Positions 8,113 to 16,539 of a stretch of 64,000 nt of DNA are shown here, piece by piece. Under the pieces are notes generated by a model that was not told the DNA's origin, ran no database searches, and saw only the letters and a list, made by a program, of their open reading frames with translations. How positions within the stretch are numbered: position 1 is the first letter of the stretch; each line of letters begins with the position of its first letter. Source of the stretch: Kribbella pratensis (GTDB taxonomy: Bacteria; Actinomycetota; Actinomycetes; Propionibacteriales; Kribbellaceae). The position numbers were made by a program, and so were the translations under genes. The DNA lies in the NCBI RefSeq assembly GCF_004365355.1, contig NZ_SODP01000001.1, forward strand, positions 1-64,000. The letters are read 5' to 3'.

Positions 8113-8895
8113 TCAGCCTCCGGTTGCGGCGGCCGGGATGATGGCGACCGGACAGCCGGCGTGGTGGAGAACCGTCTGGCTGACAGAGCCGATCAGCATG
8201 CCCGCGAACCCGCCGCGGCCGCGAGCGCCGATGACGATCAGCCTGGCGTCGCCGGACAGCCGCAGGATGTGCTCCGCCGGATGGCCGGTGATCTGGATCA
8301 GTTCGGCGTCGCTGCCGCCGCGTGCGTGGACGGCCTCGCGGAGTTCGTCCTCGGTGATCCGGTGCAGCTCGGTCCCTTCGGGCTGCGCCGCGACGACGCG
8401 TACGGCGAGGTCGTGGCGGCGGGCGTAGTCGAGCCCGAAGGCGAGCGCGGTGTCGCTGGCCGGCGAACCGTCGTACCCGATCACGACCCGCACGGCGGCC
8501 GTCGCGCCGAGGTCGGGGCGTACGACGACGACCGGGCAGCGGGCATTCGCCGCGAGGTCGAGGCCGGTCGAGCCGACGAGGCCGCCGATCAGGGTTCCGA
8601 GACCGCGGCTGCCGATCACGACGACGGCTGCGTCGCCGGACGCCTTGACCAGCGCGACCGACGGCGATCCGCGTTCGATCCGGGAGTCGATGACGATGCC
8701 CGGCTCCAGTCCGCGCGCCTGGGCAACCCCCTTGTAGACGATGTCGCCGGCCTGCCCGGGCGATCCACCGGACTTCACGGCGTGGACCAGGTGCAGTGGG
8801 CTTCGCAGCGTGGCGGCCTCCACGGCGCCCCATTCGATCGCGACGGCTGCGGCCGGTGATCCGTCGATGCCGACGACAACGGGTTTGTGCCTCAT
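8113..8895 (-). CDS. Universal stress protein, two tandem USP domains
   Basis: 260 residues. Domain 1 (about 1-135) ends with the ATP-binding loop VIGSRGLGTLIGGLVGSTG. Domain 2 (about 138-260) ends with VIGARGRGGFAGMLIGSVSQ. Both keep the G-x2-G-x9-G-S/T nucleotide motif, so both halves may bind ATP. Tandem USPs of this size are DosR-regulon members in mycobacteria. The start overlaps the stop of the upstream E2-like gene by four bases (ATGA), showing translational coupling. Confidence 0.92.
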   Translation of the reverse strand: MRHKPVVVGIDGSPAAAVAIEWGAVEAATLRSPLHLVHAVKSGGSPGQAGDIVYKGVAQARGLEPGIVIDSRIERGSPSVALVKASGDAAVVVIGSRGLGTLIGGLVGSTGLDLAANARCPVVVVRPDLGATAAVRVVIGYDGSPASDTALAFGLDYARRHDLAVRVVAAQPEGTELHRITEDELREAVHARGGSDAELIQITGHPAEHILRLSGDARLIVIGARGRGGFAGMLIGSVSQTVLHHAGCPVAIIPAAATGG

Positions 8896-9674
8896 GCGGG
8901 TCTCCTCATGACGACCGGCGACGGGATCCCGTCGCCGGTGACCAGCAGTTCTCGGAGCCGGCCGACGAAGCGGGCGGCCGGGGCGCCGTCGACGATGTCG
9001 TGGTCGGCGCTCACGGTCAGCTGCAGGAACTCGCGCTCCACCAGCCGGCCCTGGAAGAGGATCGGCCGTTTGGCGATGCCGCCGATGACGAGGCTCAGCG
9101 TGTGCAACTGGAACGCGATGCCCCAGCCTGCTCCGGCGCCGAACATACCGACGGCTGTCACCCCGACTGTGCCCGCCAGGGCCCGCTGGCGATGCGGCAT
9201 CCGGTGCAGCCCGCCGAGCAGCCCGACCCGGATGAAGCCGGGCAGCAACAGGTAGGCGTGGGCCCAGGTGGCCCTGTGCACGGACGGACTCAGCGACGGA
9301 TCGGACTTGACCGCGTGGATCTCCTGGTGCAGTTCCTCGACCGTACGCCGAGCTGCGTCGCGGAGCACATGAGTGAACGCGAAAGGAGTTCCCTCGACGT
9401 CGACCTCGACCGGGAGACCGATGTCGACCTCGTCGAACGCGATCTGCCGGCCGCGGAAATCACGATAGGCCTGCACGCTTGGTTCCTCGGCGACCGCGGT
9501 GGCAATGCAACGGATCACGAACGCGGTGAACAGGTGAGGGCGCAAGGCCGCGCGAGCCGACGTCACGTCGACCTCGAACAGACCATGAATGGCGTGGCGT
9601 CGCTGGGCAGCGCGCCCGGTGTCGATCACGAGTTGCCGAACCCACGGCACCCGTCGTACCTGTGTGTCCCGCAC
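8892..9674 (-). CDS. Stand-alone 2-oxoacid dehydrogenase E2-type acyltransferase domain
   Basis: 260 residues corresponding only to the catalytic domain of dihydrolipoyl acyltransferases. There is no lipoyl or E1/E3-binding domain. The C-terminal TVSADHDIVDGAPAARF carries the catalytic H-x-x-x-D-G pattern (usually DHRxVDG). The substrate is probably an acyl-CoA but the acceptor is unknown, because no swinging lipoyl arm is encoded nearby. It is the first gene of a coupled operon with the universal stress protein and a membrane protein. Its promoter region contains a DosR-type box 82 bases upstream of the start. Confidence 0.82.
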   Translation of the reverse strand: MRDTQVRRVPWVRQLVIDTGRAAQRRHAIHGLFEVDVTSARAALRPHLFTAFVIRCIATAVAEEPSVQAYRDFRGRQIAFDEVDIGLPVEVDVEGTPFAFTHVLRDAARRTVEELHQEIHAVKSDPSLSPSVHRATWAHAYLLLPGFIRVGLLGGLHRMPHRQRALAGTVGVTAVGMFGAGAGWGIAFQLHTLSLVIGGIAKRPILFQGRLVEREFLQLTVSADHDIVDGAPAARFVGRLRELLVTGDGIPSPVVMRRPA

Positions 9675-9755
9675 CGGTCCACCTCCTCAGCCGATTGACT
9701 CAAGCATCGGCAGCCGCACCCGCCGTCCGCATCGGCCGATCGGTCCCTCGAACAC

Positions 9756-9770
9756 GGGACCTTGGACCCT
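9756..9770. promoter_or_regulatory. DosR/DevR-type box
   Basis: GGGACCTTGGACCCT, close to the mycobacterial box GGGACTTCTGGCCCT. It lies in the divergent region between the E2-like operon (minus) and the Rv1733c-like gene (plus), so it could serve both. Confidence 0.55.
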
Positions 9771-9939
9771 GTCGGCGACGCCGTCGGCTCGGCGAATCTG
9801 TTGGTGGGGAGACGACCGGCTCACCGGAAACGGACCGACAAAGGTGGCTACAGGCCACGAGACCCACCGTCGCCAAGACGGAACCGATCCGGTGAGCCGG
9901 TGCCCTGTGTCGAACCGTGAGGGGCAGGGGGAGGCCGTC

Positions 9940-10551
9940 ATGAGCACCGTGATGCATAGGTCCGCGGAGTTGTGGGTGCTTATGCAGGCTCGTCGCCTGG
10001 GCTTCGGACGGAACTCGCTGCGCCGCCCGTCGGACCGGATCGAAACCGCGCTGCTGTGGTGTGCGCTGATTGCCGCGCTGCTGATGATCCCGGTGGGCGC
10101 GGCCGTCGGGAGAAGCCTCCAGACGTTCCTGGACGCGTCGGCAGCGCGGCAGCGAGCCAGCCTGCACGAGGTTCAGGGCAAAACCCTGGAGGGCTCGGAT
10201 CGCGGGGTGCCGGCCGTGCCTGGAGCTGCGCTGCCGATGGTTCGCGTGTCCTATGTCGACCCGCAGGGCGTGGAACGTGTTGGGATGCGGAGCGTCGTGA
10301 TCGGCACCAAGGCCGGCGCTGCTGTGCCGGTCTGGCTGGATCAGTCGGGAAACATCGTCACGACGCCGCGTTCGAAGTCGGACAGCGCCGCCCTCGGCGG
10401 GACGCTCAGCCTCTTCACCGTCCTCGGCTCGTGGCTCGTACTCTGGGGTCTGTTCCGCCTCGCGCGGGTCCCGTTGGACCGCCGCCGCTTCCGCGAGTGG
10501 ACCGCCGAATGGCAGACCACCGCACCCCGCTGGCAACGCGGCCAGCGCTGA
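9940..10551 (+). CDS. Rv1733c-like transmembrane protein
   Basis: 203 residues. I start at the ATG giving MSTVMHRSAELWVLMQARR, which follows GGGGAGG. The layout matches mycobacterial Rv1733c: a short basic head with N-S-L-R-R-P-S-D-R-I-E, then a first membrane helix (ALLWCALIAALLMIPVGAAVG). An extracytoplasmic domain of about 110 residues with RVSYVDPQGVERVG and VPVWLDQSGNIV follows, and then a second helix (LGGTLSLFTVLGSWLVLWGL). Rv1733c is a strongly DosR-induced antigen of unknown function. A DosR-type box lies about 170 bases upstream. Confidence 0.8.
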   Translation: MSTVMHRSAELWVLMQARRLGFGRNSLRRPSDRIETALLWCALIAALLMIPVGAAVGRSLQTFLDASAARQRASLHEVQGKTLEGSDRGVPAVPGAALPMVRVSYVDPQGVERVGMRSVVIGTKAGAAVPVWLDQSGNIVTTPRSKSDSAALGGTLSLFTVLGSWLVLWGLFRLARVPLDRRRFREWTAEWQTTAPRWQRGQR

Positions 10552-10612
10552 CAGTCCGGCTTGCACGAGCCTGGCCCCTGGTTCTGCTGGCCGTCGTCAG
10601 GCAACCGAAGCC

Positions 10613-10627
10613 GGGACCTTCGACCCT
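10613..10627. promoter_or_regulatory. DosR/DevR-type box
   Basis: GGGACCTTCGACCCT, one base different from the box at 9756. It follows the Rv1733c-like gene and precedes a short open frame, suggesting that the frame is expressed under the same control. Confidence 0.5.
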
Positions 10628-10729
10628 GCCACAGGCGAACCGACGGCCGCCGGCGCCGACCAGTACTCCGTTCACCCAGGCGCACGCCCGCTGATCGTCA
10701 AGCACCACGGCGCCAAGCCGACCAAGGTC

Positions 10730-10930
10730 GTGTACGCCGATCCGCGCGGAACGCAGACGGTGCCGACCACGCCAGATGAACAGGGCAGTCTCGTGCTGGC
10801 CGACGACGACCTGCAGGAACTCGCGTGGTGGTCGGTCGCGGCCGACAAGCACTTCCGCCGCCCGATGACCCTCGAATGGGCAAAGGACGGTCGCACCGGT
10901 GAGCTGTTCGTGACTGCTACCAGCTGGTGA
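10730..10930 (+). CDS. Short hypothetical protein or remnant, 66 residues
   Basis: GTG-initiated frame ending in DADKHFRR-like and WAKDGRTGELFVTATSW-like text. The frame stays open upstream to about 10550 without another standard start, and the preceding codons (for example KHHGAKPTKVVY) look protein-like. It may therefore be a 5'-truncated gene or use a non-standard start. No family recognised. The main support is the DosR-type box about 100 bases upstream. The rest of 10551-11105 holds this frame and the regulatory repeats at 10996. Confidence 0.35.
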   Translation: MYADPRGTQTVPTTPDEQGSLVLADDDLQELAWWSVAADKHFRRPMTLEWAKDGRTGELFVTATSW

Positions 10931-10995
10931 CCATGACGGACGTGCCCCGTCGATGACGGGCGGGTGTCGGGCGGCCTTCGTCCGGCGGTGGCGGC

Positions 10996-11025
10996 GATGA
11001 GAAACAGATGAGAACTCTGTCATCC
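10996..11025. promoter_or_regulatory. OmpR/PhoB-like direct repeats upstream of the giant secreted protein gene
   Basis: GATGAGAA occurs at 10996-11003 and again at 11007-11014, an 11-bp period, followed by the inverted arm TCATC at 11020-11024. Almost the same sequence (AGATGAGAA-T-TC-G-TCATC) lies before copCD at 24641-24660. This is the spacing expected for an OmpR-family response regulator such as the one encoded at 23837-24502. Confidence 0.6.
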
Positions 11026-11104
11026 GAGGCCACGCACGGGTTCCCTCCTCCACTGTTGCGCTGACGGCGTGGCGCCCGTTGGGCGCGCGAGTGGGGGAGG
11101 GATC

Positions 11105-14100
11105 GTGACACAGCAGTGGAGATCCGTACCGCGGCGATGGCTGCGGGTGATGGTCGCGCTCGGCCTGATCGCGGCGGTGATGTCTGCGGGGCAGTTGGGC
11201 CGGTATGCGGCGCCCGCGGTGGCTGCGGGGCCGGGCAGCCTGACCCTGCACGTGGCCAGCGCCCGATCGGTGAACTCGGGTCCCGGATTCGTTCACGAGA
11301 ACGATCCGGTGGCTCATTACAAGTGGCTGATCAACGTCGACGACACCGGTGACCCGGGGACCCGCGCAAGCCAGTTGATCGACCGGTGCCTGCCGGCGAC
11401 AGCCCCGGGCGGTTCCTCCGACCCGGACTACGCCGACACGTGCCCATGGCCGTCGACCCGGCCGACGTCCGGCTTCGCCCCGATCGTTGCCCAGGGCACC
11501 GAGGCGGATCTGAACGACGGCACGGCGCTGGGCAACCTGCCGGCCGGCAAGTACCTGATCTCGGTCACGGCCGACGGCTTCAAGATCGACGGGCAGCACT
11601 TCACGATCAATTCCGGCGCGACGACGCACGCGGTCGTTCGGATGAACCCGACCCCTCTGCCTCTGACGACGTTGCGCCTGCAGGTCTTCAACGACAGCAT
11701 CCCGGTCGACGGTACGTACGAGGCCGACGCGGAACAGGGACTCGCGGGCTTCACGGCGTCCCTCACCGACGTACTCGGCCTGGTCAGCACCGACTACTAC
11801 GGCAACCCGCTGTGCACGGTCTACAAGCACGCGAACGCCAACGGGACCGGCGCGATGCTGTTCGACGCGAACAACCGGCCGGTCATCGACACCGCCCGCT
11901 CCACCGGGCATTGCACAAGCGACGCGACCGGCGCGATCGTCATCCCGAACCTCGGCCCGAACCGCTACGCGGCGACGGTGACACCGCCGGCCGCGCAGGC
12001 CGGGCAATGGGTGCAGACCACCACACTGGAGGGCGGCCACGACCACGACATCTGGCAACAGGAAGGCGAGACCGGGTACGACACCGAGCAGGTGCGCGGC
12101 GCCGAACTGGTTTCCGCCGTACAGTTCGGGTTCGTCCGGACCAAGGCCCTGACATCGCCGGCCGGTACGACGGGCGAGGTCAGGGGTGTCGTGATCGCCG
12201 GTCTGCCCTACATCGGCGGGCAGAACGGCCAGGTCGTACCGGAGACCGGCTTCGCCGGAGCGAAGGCCGACGGACCGATCCCGTATCCGTGGGTGGCCCT
12301 GTCGGACCTCGACGCGGGTGATGCCGCGGTGTACGTCGGTCGCGGTGCGGCGGACGGCAGCTTCGACATCACGAATGTGCCGGACGGCACCTACCAGCTC
12401 ACGTTGTGGGACGACGACCAGGACTACATCCTCTGGAGCTTCAACGTCGAGGTCCACAACGGTGACGTCACCGATGTCGGCAACAAGATGCTCGTCGGCT
12501 GGTTCACCCACGTGACCGGCAGCGTCTTCATCGATGCTAACGGCAACGGTAAGCGGGACATCGGCGAGCGTGCCGTGCCCAGCTTCGCTCTCACCGTCCG
12601 GGAGCGGGACAACTCCCTGATGGACCAGTACACGAACACCGCCGTGACGGACTCGGCCGGCAACTACGACATCAGGGAGACCTACCCGCTCGGCAAGTGG
12701 CTGGTCCTGGAAGGGTTCAACACCCGCTACAAGACCACCGGCATCACGTACCAGGCTGCCAACGAGACCAAGCCGACCACACAGCTGGGCAGTCTCGTGG
12801 ACATCAACTTCCTGCCGATCATCGGGCTCCGGGGGCGGATCGACTGGGGCGTCCAGCCGTACGACGCGGGCACCAACGGTGGCATCGTCGGCACGGTCAC
12901 CTACGACACCACGCGCAACGAGCTCGACCCGGCGATGGCGGCGACCGAGCCCTACCAGCCGGGCATCCCCGGCATCCCGGTGCACCTGTATCTGCCGAAG
13001 GCGTGTACGGACACGACTCCCGCGGAGTTGTGCCGCCAGGGATACGAGATCGAGCCGAAGCAGGTTGCCGACGGCAACGGTGGGATGGCCGACAACCCGA
13101 AGTACGGCGCATTCGTCAAGGGTCCTGAGGTCCAGGACGCGTACACGTCGGAGGAGTGGGCGCCGCCGCGCGGCTGCACCGCGCGAACGTACAACGGCCA
13201 GCCACTGACAGACCAGCAGGCACTGCCGGCCTTCGGTCCGGCGGAGAACCGGCTGTGTGTCGAGGCCCCGATGATGGGTGTGACCGTCGGCGCGAGCGAC
13301 AGCGCCGGCGGCGGCCAGACAGTGAACGGCAACTACGGCTTCACGACCTCGAAGATCAACTTGTACCCGCCGACGGACACCGTGCACAACCCGGACGGTT
13401 TGGCGCTCTACGCTCCGCTGCCGGCAGGCCAGCAGCAGGATCTGCCGGCTCGCGATTACATCGTGTCGGTCGACATCCCGAACGACCCGGTCGACGGCAA
13501 GCCGATGTACAAGGTCACCAGCGAAGAAGACGTGAACGTCTTCGACGGTGACAGCTACCTCCCGCAGGAGAACTACCCGCCGACGACCCCGGGTCAGGCG
13601 AACGATCCGGCCGGTCCGCCGGATCCGACGCCGACGCCGCCCGCGGAGCCCCCGTCACAGCAGGCCGGCATCATCTCGCCCTGCGCGGGACCACTGCACA
13701 CGGTCAATGTGACCAACGAGGCGTTCAACGCCGGCGGCGGCAGCCCGTTCCAGGGCTACGAGCGCCCGCTGTGCGGCGACAAGTTGGTCGGTCTGCGGGC
13801 GCAGCAGGCGACCGCGCCCAACTTCAACCTGTTCACCGATGTGCCGATCCCGACGCACTTCTGGGGTCTGACGCTCAACGACCTCGGCCTGACCCTCGAC
13901 AAGCGCAGCGTCAACTACGGCGAGGCACAGGGCCTGCCGTTCGTGCCAGTCGGTCTGTACGACTGGTCCGGCCGGCTGGTCGACACGGTGCACACCGACT
14001 TCAACGGGTTGTACGAGGCCCTGGAGCCGTCCACCGGCACCTACAACTGTCCGCTGCCAGCCGGTCCGTGCCCGAACATGTACCGGTTCGTGGGCAACGA

Positions 14101-16465
14101 TCCCGGGCAGCCAGGCGCACTGAATCCTGACTACAACCCGAGATTCCGGACGATCGCGACGAACTTCCAGGCGTGGCCCGGGCTCTACACAGTGACTGAC
14201 GAGGCGCCCACCCAGGTCGCTGCGACAGTCCTCGCGCCGGACACCACGACAGTTAATCCGACAGTCTGCGACCTCGGCTCCAACGTGCCGCAACTGCTGG
14301 CCGTGGATCGGCCGTACATCCGCCGCAGCGACGCGAACCGGTCGGTCACGGTGACCGGCTTCGGTTTCGGGGCTGCCGGTGCACCAGACCAGGTGACCCT
14401 CAACGGCACAGCGATGACGGTCACCAGTTGGAGCGACAAGAAGATCACGTTCACCGTCCCGGTGGGCTTCGCGACAGGCTCCGCCGTACTCGAGATCACC
14501 GGGCACAACGGCAAGCAGAGCGTCAACGGACTGACCCTGCAGGTGCTGGGGCTGAACGTCCCACTGCTGGCCGGCATGTCTGCGAGCAACCCGCTGATCG
14601 CGGAGGTCGGTCCGGCCAAGACCTACAAGACCGTCCAGGCCGCGCTCGAGGCGGCGACGCCGACCCGGCTGCGACCGTACTGGCTCGTGGTCGTGTGGCC
14701 GAACGCCCAGAGCTCCGCCAACCCGCGCGGCGACTACAACGAGAACGTCATCGTGCATCACCAGGTCCGGATCCAGGGTGTAGGTCCCGGTGGCTTCGAC
14801 TCGGCCGGGACGTGGGTCCCCGGATCGATCCTCGACGGTTCCGGCTTCAACCTGGACAACCCGAACGGAACCGCCTGGATCAACCGGCTCAGCAGCCTGC
14901 AGTACTCCGGTGACCCGGCAGTGCCGGACTCGGCGGTCGTGACCGTGCTGGACGACCCGGCGCGGGCAGGTTTCGTGCCGAGCAGCTGGCCGGTCACGCT
15001 CGACGGGTTGAGCATCACCGGCGGAGCACAGGCCGACATCCCCGGCAACGTCAACGTGCTGACGGGGGCGGTGACCACGCCGTACGGCGCGGCCGGCGCG
15101 CTGGTCACGCAGGGCGGCGGCATCTACGTCCACTCCAACGTCCGTGGCCTGCAGGTGACCGACAACGTCATCCACGGCAACGGCGGCTCGTACGGCGGTG
15201 GCATCCGGATCGGCACGCCGTACGTCGGGGACAACCGCAACTACGACCCGGTGATCGCGCGCAACCAGATCCGCGACAACGGCGGCACGAACCTGGCCGG
15301 CGGGATCGGGTTGTTCACCGGCAGCGACGGCTACCGGATCGAGGACAACGCGTTGTGCGGGAACTTCTCGGCCGAGTACGGCGGCGCCCTGACCGCGTTC
15401 GGCTACATGGCGAACCCCGGTGGCAGCACCGGTGGCCGGATCACGAACAACCGGATCTGGTTCAACGCCTCGTACGACGAGGGCGGTGGCGTGATGATCG
15501 CCGGCGAGCTGCCGGCCACGCCGACCGCGCTCTCGCCGGGCTCCGGGCCGGTGACCGTCGACGCCAACGTCATCCAGGCGAACCTGGCCAACGACGACGG
15601 CGGCGGTATCCGGCTGCTCCAGGTGAGCGGATCGCACATCTCCCGGACCGATCCGCAGACCATCACGATCACGAACAACACGATCGCCGACAACATCTCG
15701 GCGCATGAGGGCGGCGGGCTCGCGCTCGACGACGCGGTGTTCGTGAATCTGGTCAACAACACCGTCACGAAGAACCTGACCACGGCCTCGGCCGTGACCA
15801 GCGACGGCCAGCCGGCTCCGGCGGGGCTGTCGACCGCGGCGAACAGCGATCCGCTGCAGGCGCGCCTGCGGACTACCTCGCTGTTCTCCGGATCGGCAAC
15901 GCTGGCGGCAACGACGTACAGCAAACCGACGCTGCTGAACAACGTGTTCTGGGACAACCGCGCCGGGTCGTTCTCGGGTGGTTATGTCTACGGCATCGGC
16001 GGGCAGTTGCCCGACGGTACGGCGAACTCCGTGAACAACTGGGACATGGGTGCGGCCGACGTACCGGACGCCCTGCTGACGCCGACGCACTCGGTGCTGC
16101 AGGACACCACGGGTACGGCGCCTGACCCGACCAACTCGTCGGCGGATCCGCGATTCGTCTCGCCGTACGAGGTGTCGGTGAACATCCTCGCCGTCCGGTC
16201 CTACCCGGCCTTCCGGGAGGCGGTCGTCGTGGCGCAGCTGTTGCCACCCGATCTGATGGGCGACTTCCACCTCGCCACCGGAACGCCGGCGTCCCCGGCC
16301 CGGGGGCTCGGCGCGGCGAACACGACCGTCCGGTGGGGGACTGGCACGACCGGGTTCAGCTACACCGTGACGGCGCCCAGCCCGGACATCGACGGGCAGC
16401 CGCGGCCGACCGGGACCGGATCCGCACGCCGGTACGACGCGGGCTCGGACCAGATGACGCCGTGA
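11105..16465 (+). CDS. Giant secreted protein with SdrD-B-like, TIG/IPT and parallel beta-helix domains
   Basis: About 1786 residues. I chose the GTG at 11105, preceded by GGGGGAGGGATC, because it gives a clean signal peptide (basic head, then LRVMVALGLIAAVMSAG, cleavage near PAVAAG). Residues about 40-960 contain several prealbumin/SdrD-B-like modules; one shows FIDANGNGKRDIGERAVPSF. A proline-rich linker lies near residue 845. A TIG/IPT domain (about 1065-1150) contains VTVTGFGFGAAGAPDQVTL. Residues about 1165-1635 are right-handed beta-helix repeats rich in GGGI, NNRI and NNTI turns. There is no sortase motif or C-terminal anchor, so it is probably released or wall-associated by affinity. 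It heads the copper-oxidase locus and shares an operator with copCD. It may be a scaffold or matrix for the oxidases, but this is inference. Confidence 0.85.
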   Translation: MTQQWRSVPRRWLRVMVALGLIAAVMSAGQLGRYAAPAVAAGPGSLTLHVASARSVNSGPGFVHENDPVAHYKWLINVDDTGDPGTRASQLIDRCLPATAPGGSSDPDYADTCPWPSTRPTSGFAPIVAQGTEADLNDGTALGNLPAGKYLISVTADGFKIDGQHFTINSGATTHAVVRMNPTPLPLTTLRLQVFNDSIPVDGTYEADAEQGLAGFTASLTDVLGLVSTDYYGNPLCTVYKHANANGTGAMLFDANNRPVIDTARSTGHCTSDATGAIVIPNLGPNRYAATVTPPAAQAGQWVQTTTLEGGHDHDIWQQEGETGYDTEQVRGAELVSAVQFGFVRTKALTSPAGTTGEVRGVVIAGLPYIGGQNGQVVPETGFAGAKADGPIPYPWVALSDLDAGDAAVYVGRGAADGSFDITNVPDGTYQLTLWDDDQDYILWSFNVEVHNGDVTDVGNKMLVGWFTHVTGSVFIDANGNGKRDIGERAVPSFALTVRERDNSLMDQYTNTAVTDSAGNYDIRETYPLGKWLVLEGFNTRYKTTGITYQAANETKPTTQLGSLVDINFLPIIGLRGRIDWGVQPYDAGTNGGIVGTVTYDTTRNELDPAMAATEPYQPGIPGIPVHLYLPKACTDTTPAELCRQGYEIEPKQVADGNGGMADNPKYGAFVKGPEVQDAYTSEEWAPPRGCTARTYNGQPLTDQQALPAFGPAENRLCVEAPMMGVTVGASDSAGGGQTVNGNYGFTTSKINLYPPTDTVHNPDGLALYAPLPAGQQQDLPARDYIVSVDIPNDPVDGKPMYKVTSEEDVNVFDGDSYLPQENYPPTTPGQANDPAGPPDPTPTPPAEPPSQQAGIISPCAGPLHTVNVTNEAFNAGGGSPFQGYERPLCGDKLVGLRAQQATAPNFNLFTDVPIPTHFWGLTLNDLGLTLDKRSVNYGEAQGLPFVPVGLYDWSGRLVDTVHTDFNGLYEALEPSTGTYNCPLPAGPCPNMYRFVGNDPGQPGALNPDYNPRFRTIATNFQAWPGLYTVTDEAPTQVAATVLAPDTTTVNPTVCDLGSNVPQLLAVDRPYIRRSDANRSVTVTGFGFGAAGAPDQVTLNGTAMTVTSWSDKKITFTVPVGFATGSAVLEITGHNGKQSVNGLTLQVLGLNVPLLAGMSASNPLIAEVGPAKTYKTVQAALEAATPTRLRPYWLVVVWPNAQSSANPRGDYNENVIVHHQVRIQGVGPGGFDSAGTWVPGSILDGSGFNLDNPNGTAWINRLSSLQYSGDPAVPDSAVVTVLDDPARAGFVPSSWPVTLDGLSITGGAQADIPGNVNVLTGAVTTPYGAAGALVTQGGGIYVHSNVRGLQVTDNVIHGNGGSYGGGIRIGTPYVGDNRNYDPVIARNQIRDNGGTNLAGGIGLFTGSDGYRIEDNALCGNFSAEYGGALTAFGYMANPGGSTGGRITNNRIWFNASYDEGGGVMIAGELPATPTALSPGSGPVTVDANVIQANLANDDGGGIRLLQVSGSHISRTDPQTITITNNTIADNISAHEGGGLALDDAVFVNLVNNTVTKNLTTASAVTSDGQPAPAGLSTAANSDPLQARLRTTSLFSGSATLAATTYSKPTLLNNVFWDNRAGSFSGGYVYGIGGQLPDGTANSVNNWDMGAADVPDALLTPTHSVLQDTTGTAPDPTNSSADPRFVSPYEVSVNILAVRSYPAFREAVVVAQLLPPDLMGDFHLATGTPASPARGLGAANTTVRWGTGTTGFSYTVTAPSPDIDGQPRPTGTGSARRYDAGSDQMTP

Positions 16466-16468
16466 GTC

Positions 16469-16503
16469 GTGTGGCCCGCCGTACCCCCTCCGGCGGGCCA
16501 CAC
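16469..16503 (+). terminator. Intercistronic hairpin, terminator or attenuator
   Basis: A 13-bp perfect stem GTGTGGCCCGCCG / CGGCGGGCCACAC with a 9-base loop, followed by C-C-T-T-T-T. It lies between the giant gene and the first oxidase, whose start is only 37 bases further on. It therefore probably limits rather than abolishes read-through. Confidence 0.8.
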
Positions 16504-16539
16504 CTTTTCCGCACCCAGTTCCAGCAACGGGAGACACCA

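Noticed and set aside
10415..13387. 990-codon minus-strand open frame opposite the giant secreted protein
   Set aside because: No recognisable domain or signal; antisense to a gene with clear signal peptide and domains. The frames at 13655-16537, 16360-19314 and 29185-32400 were rejected for the same reason.
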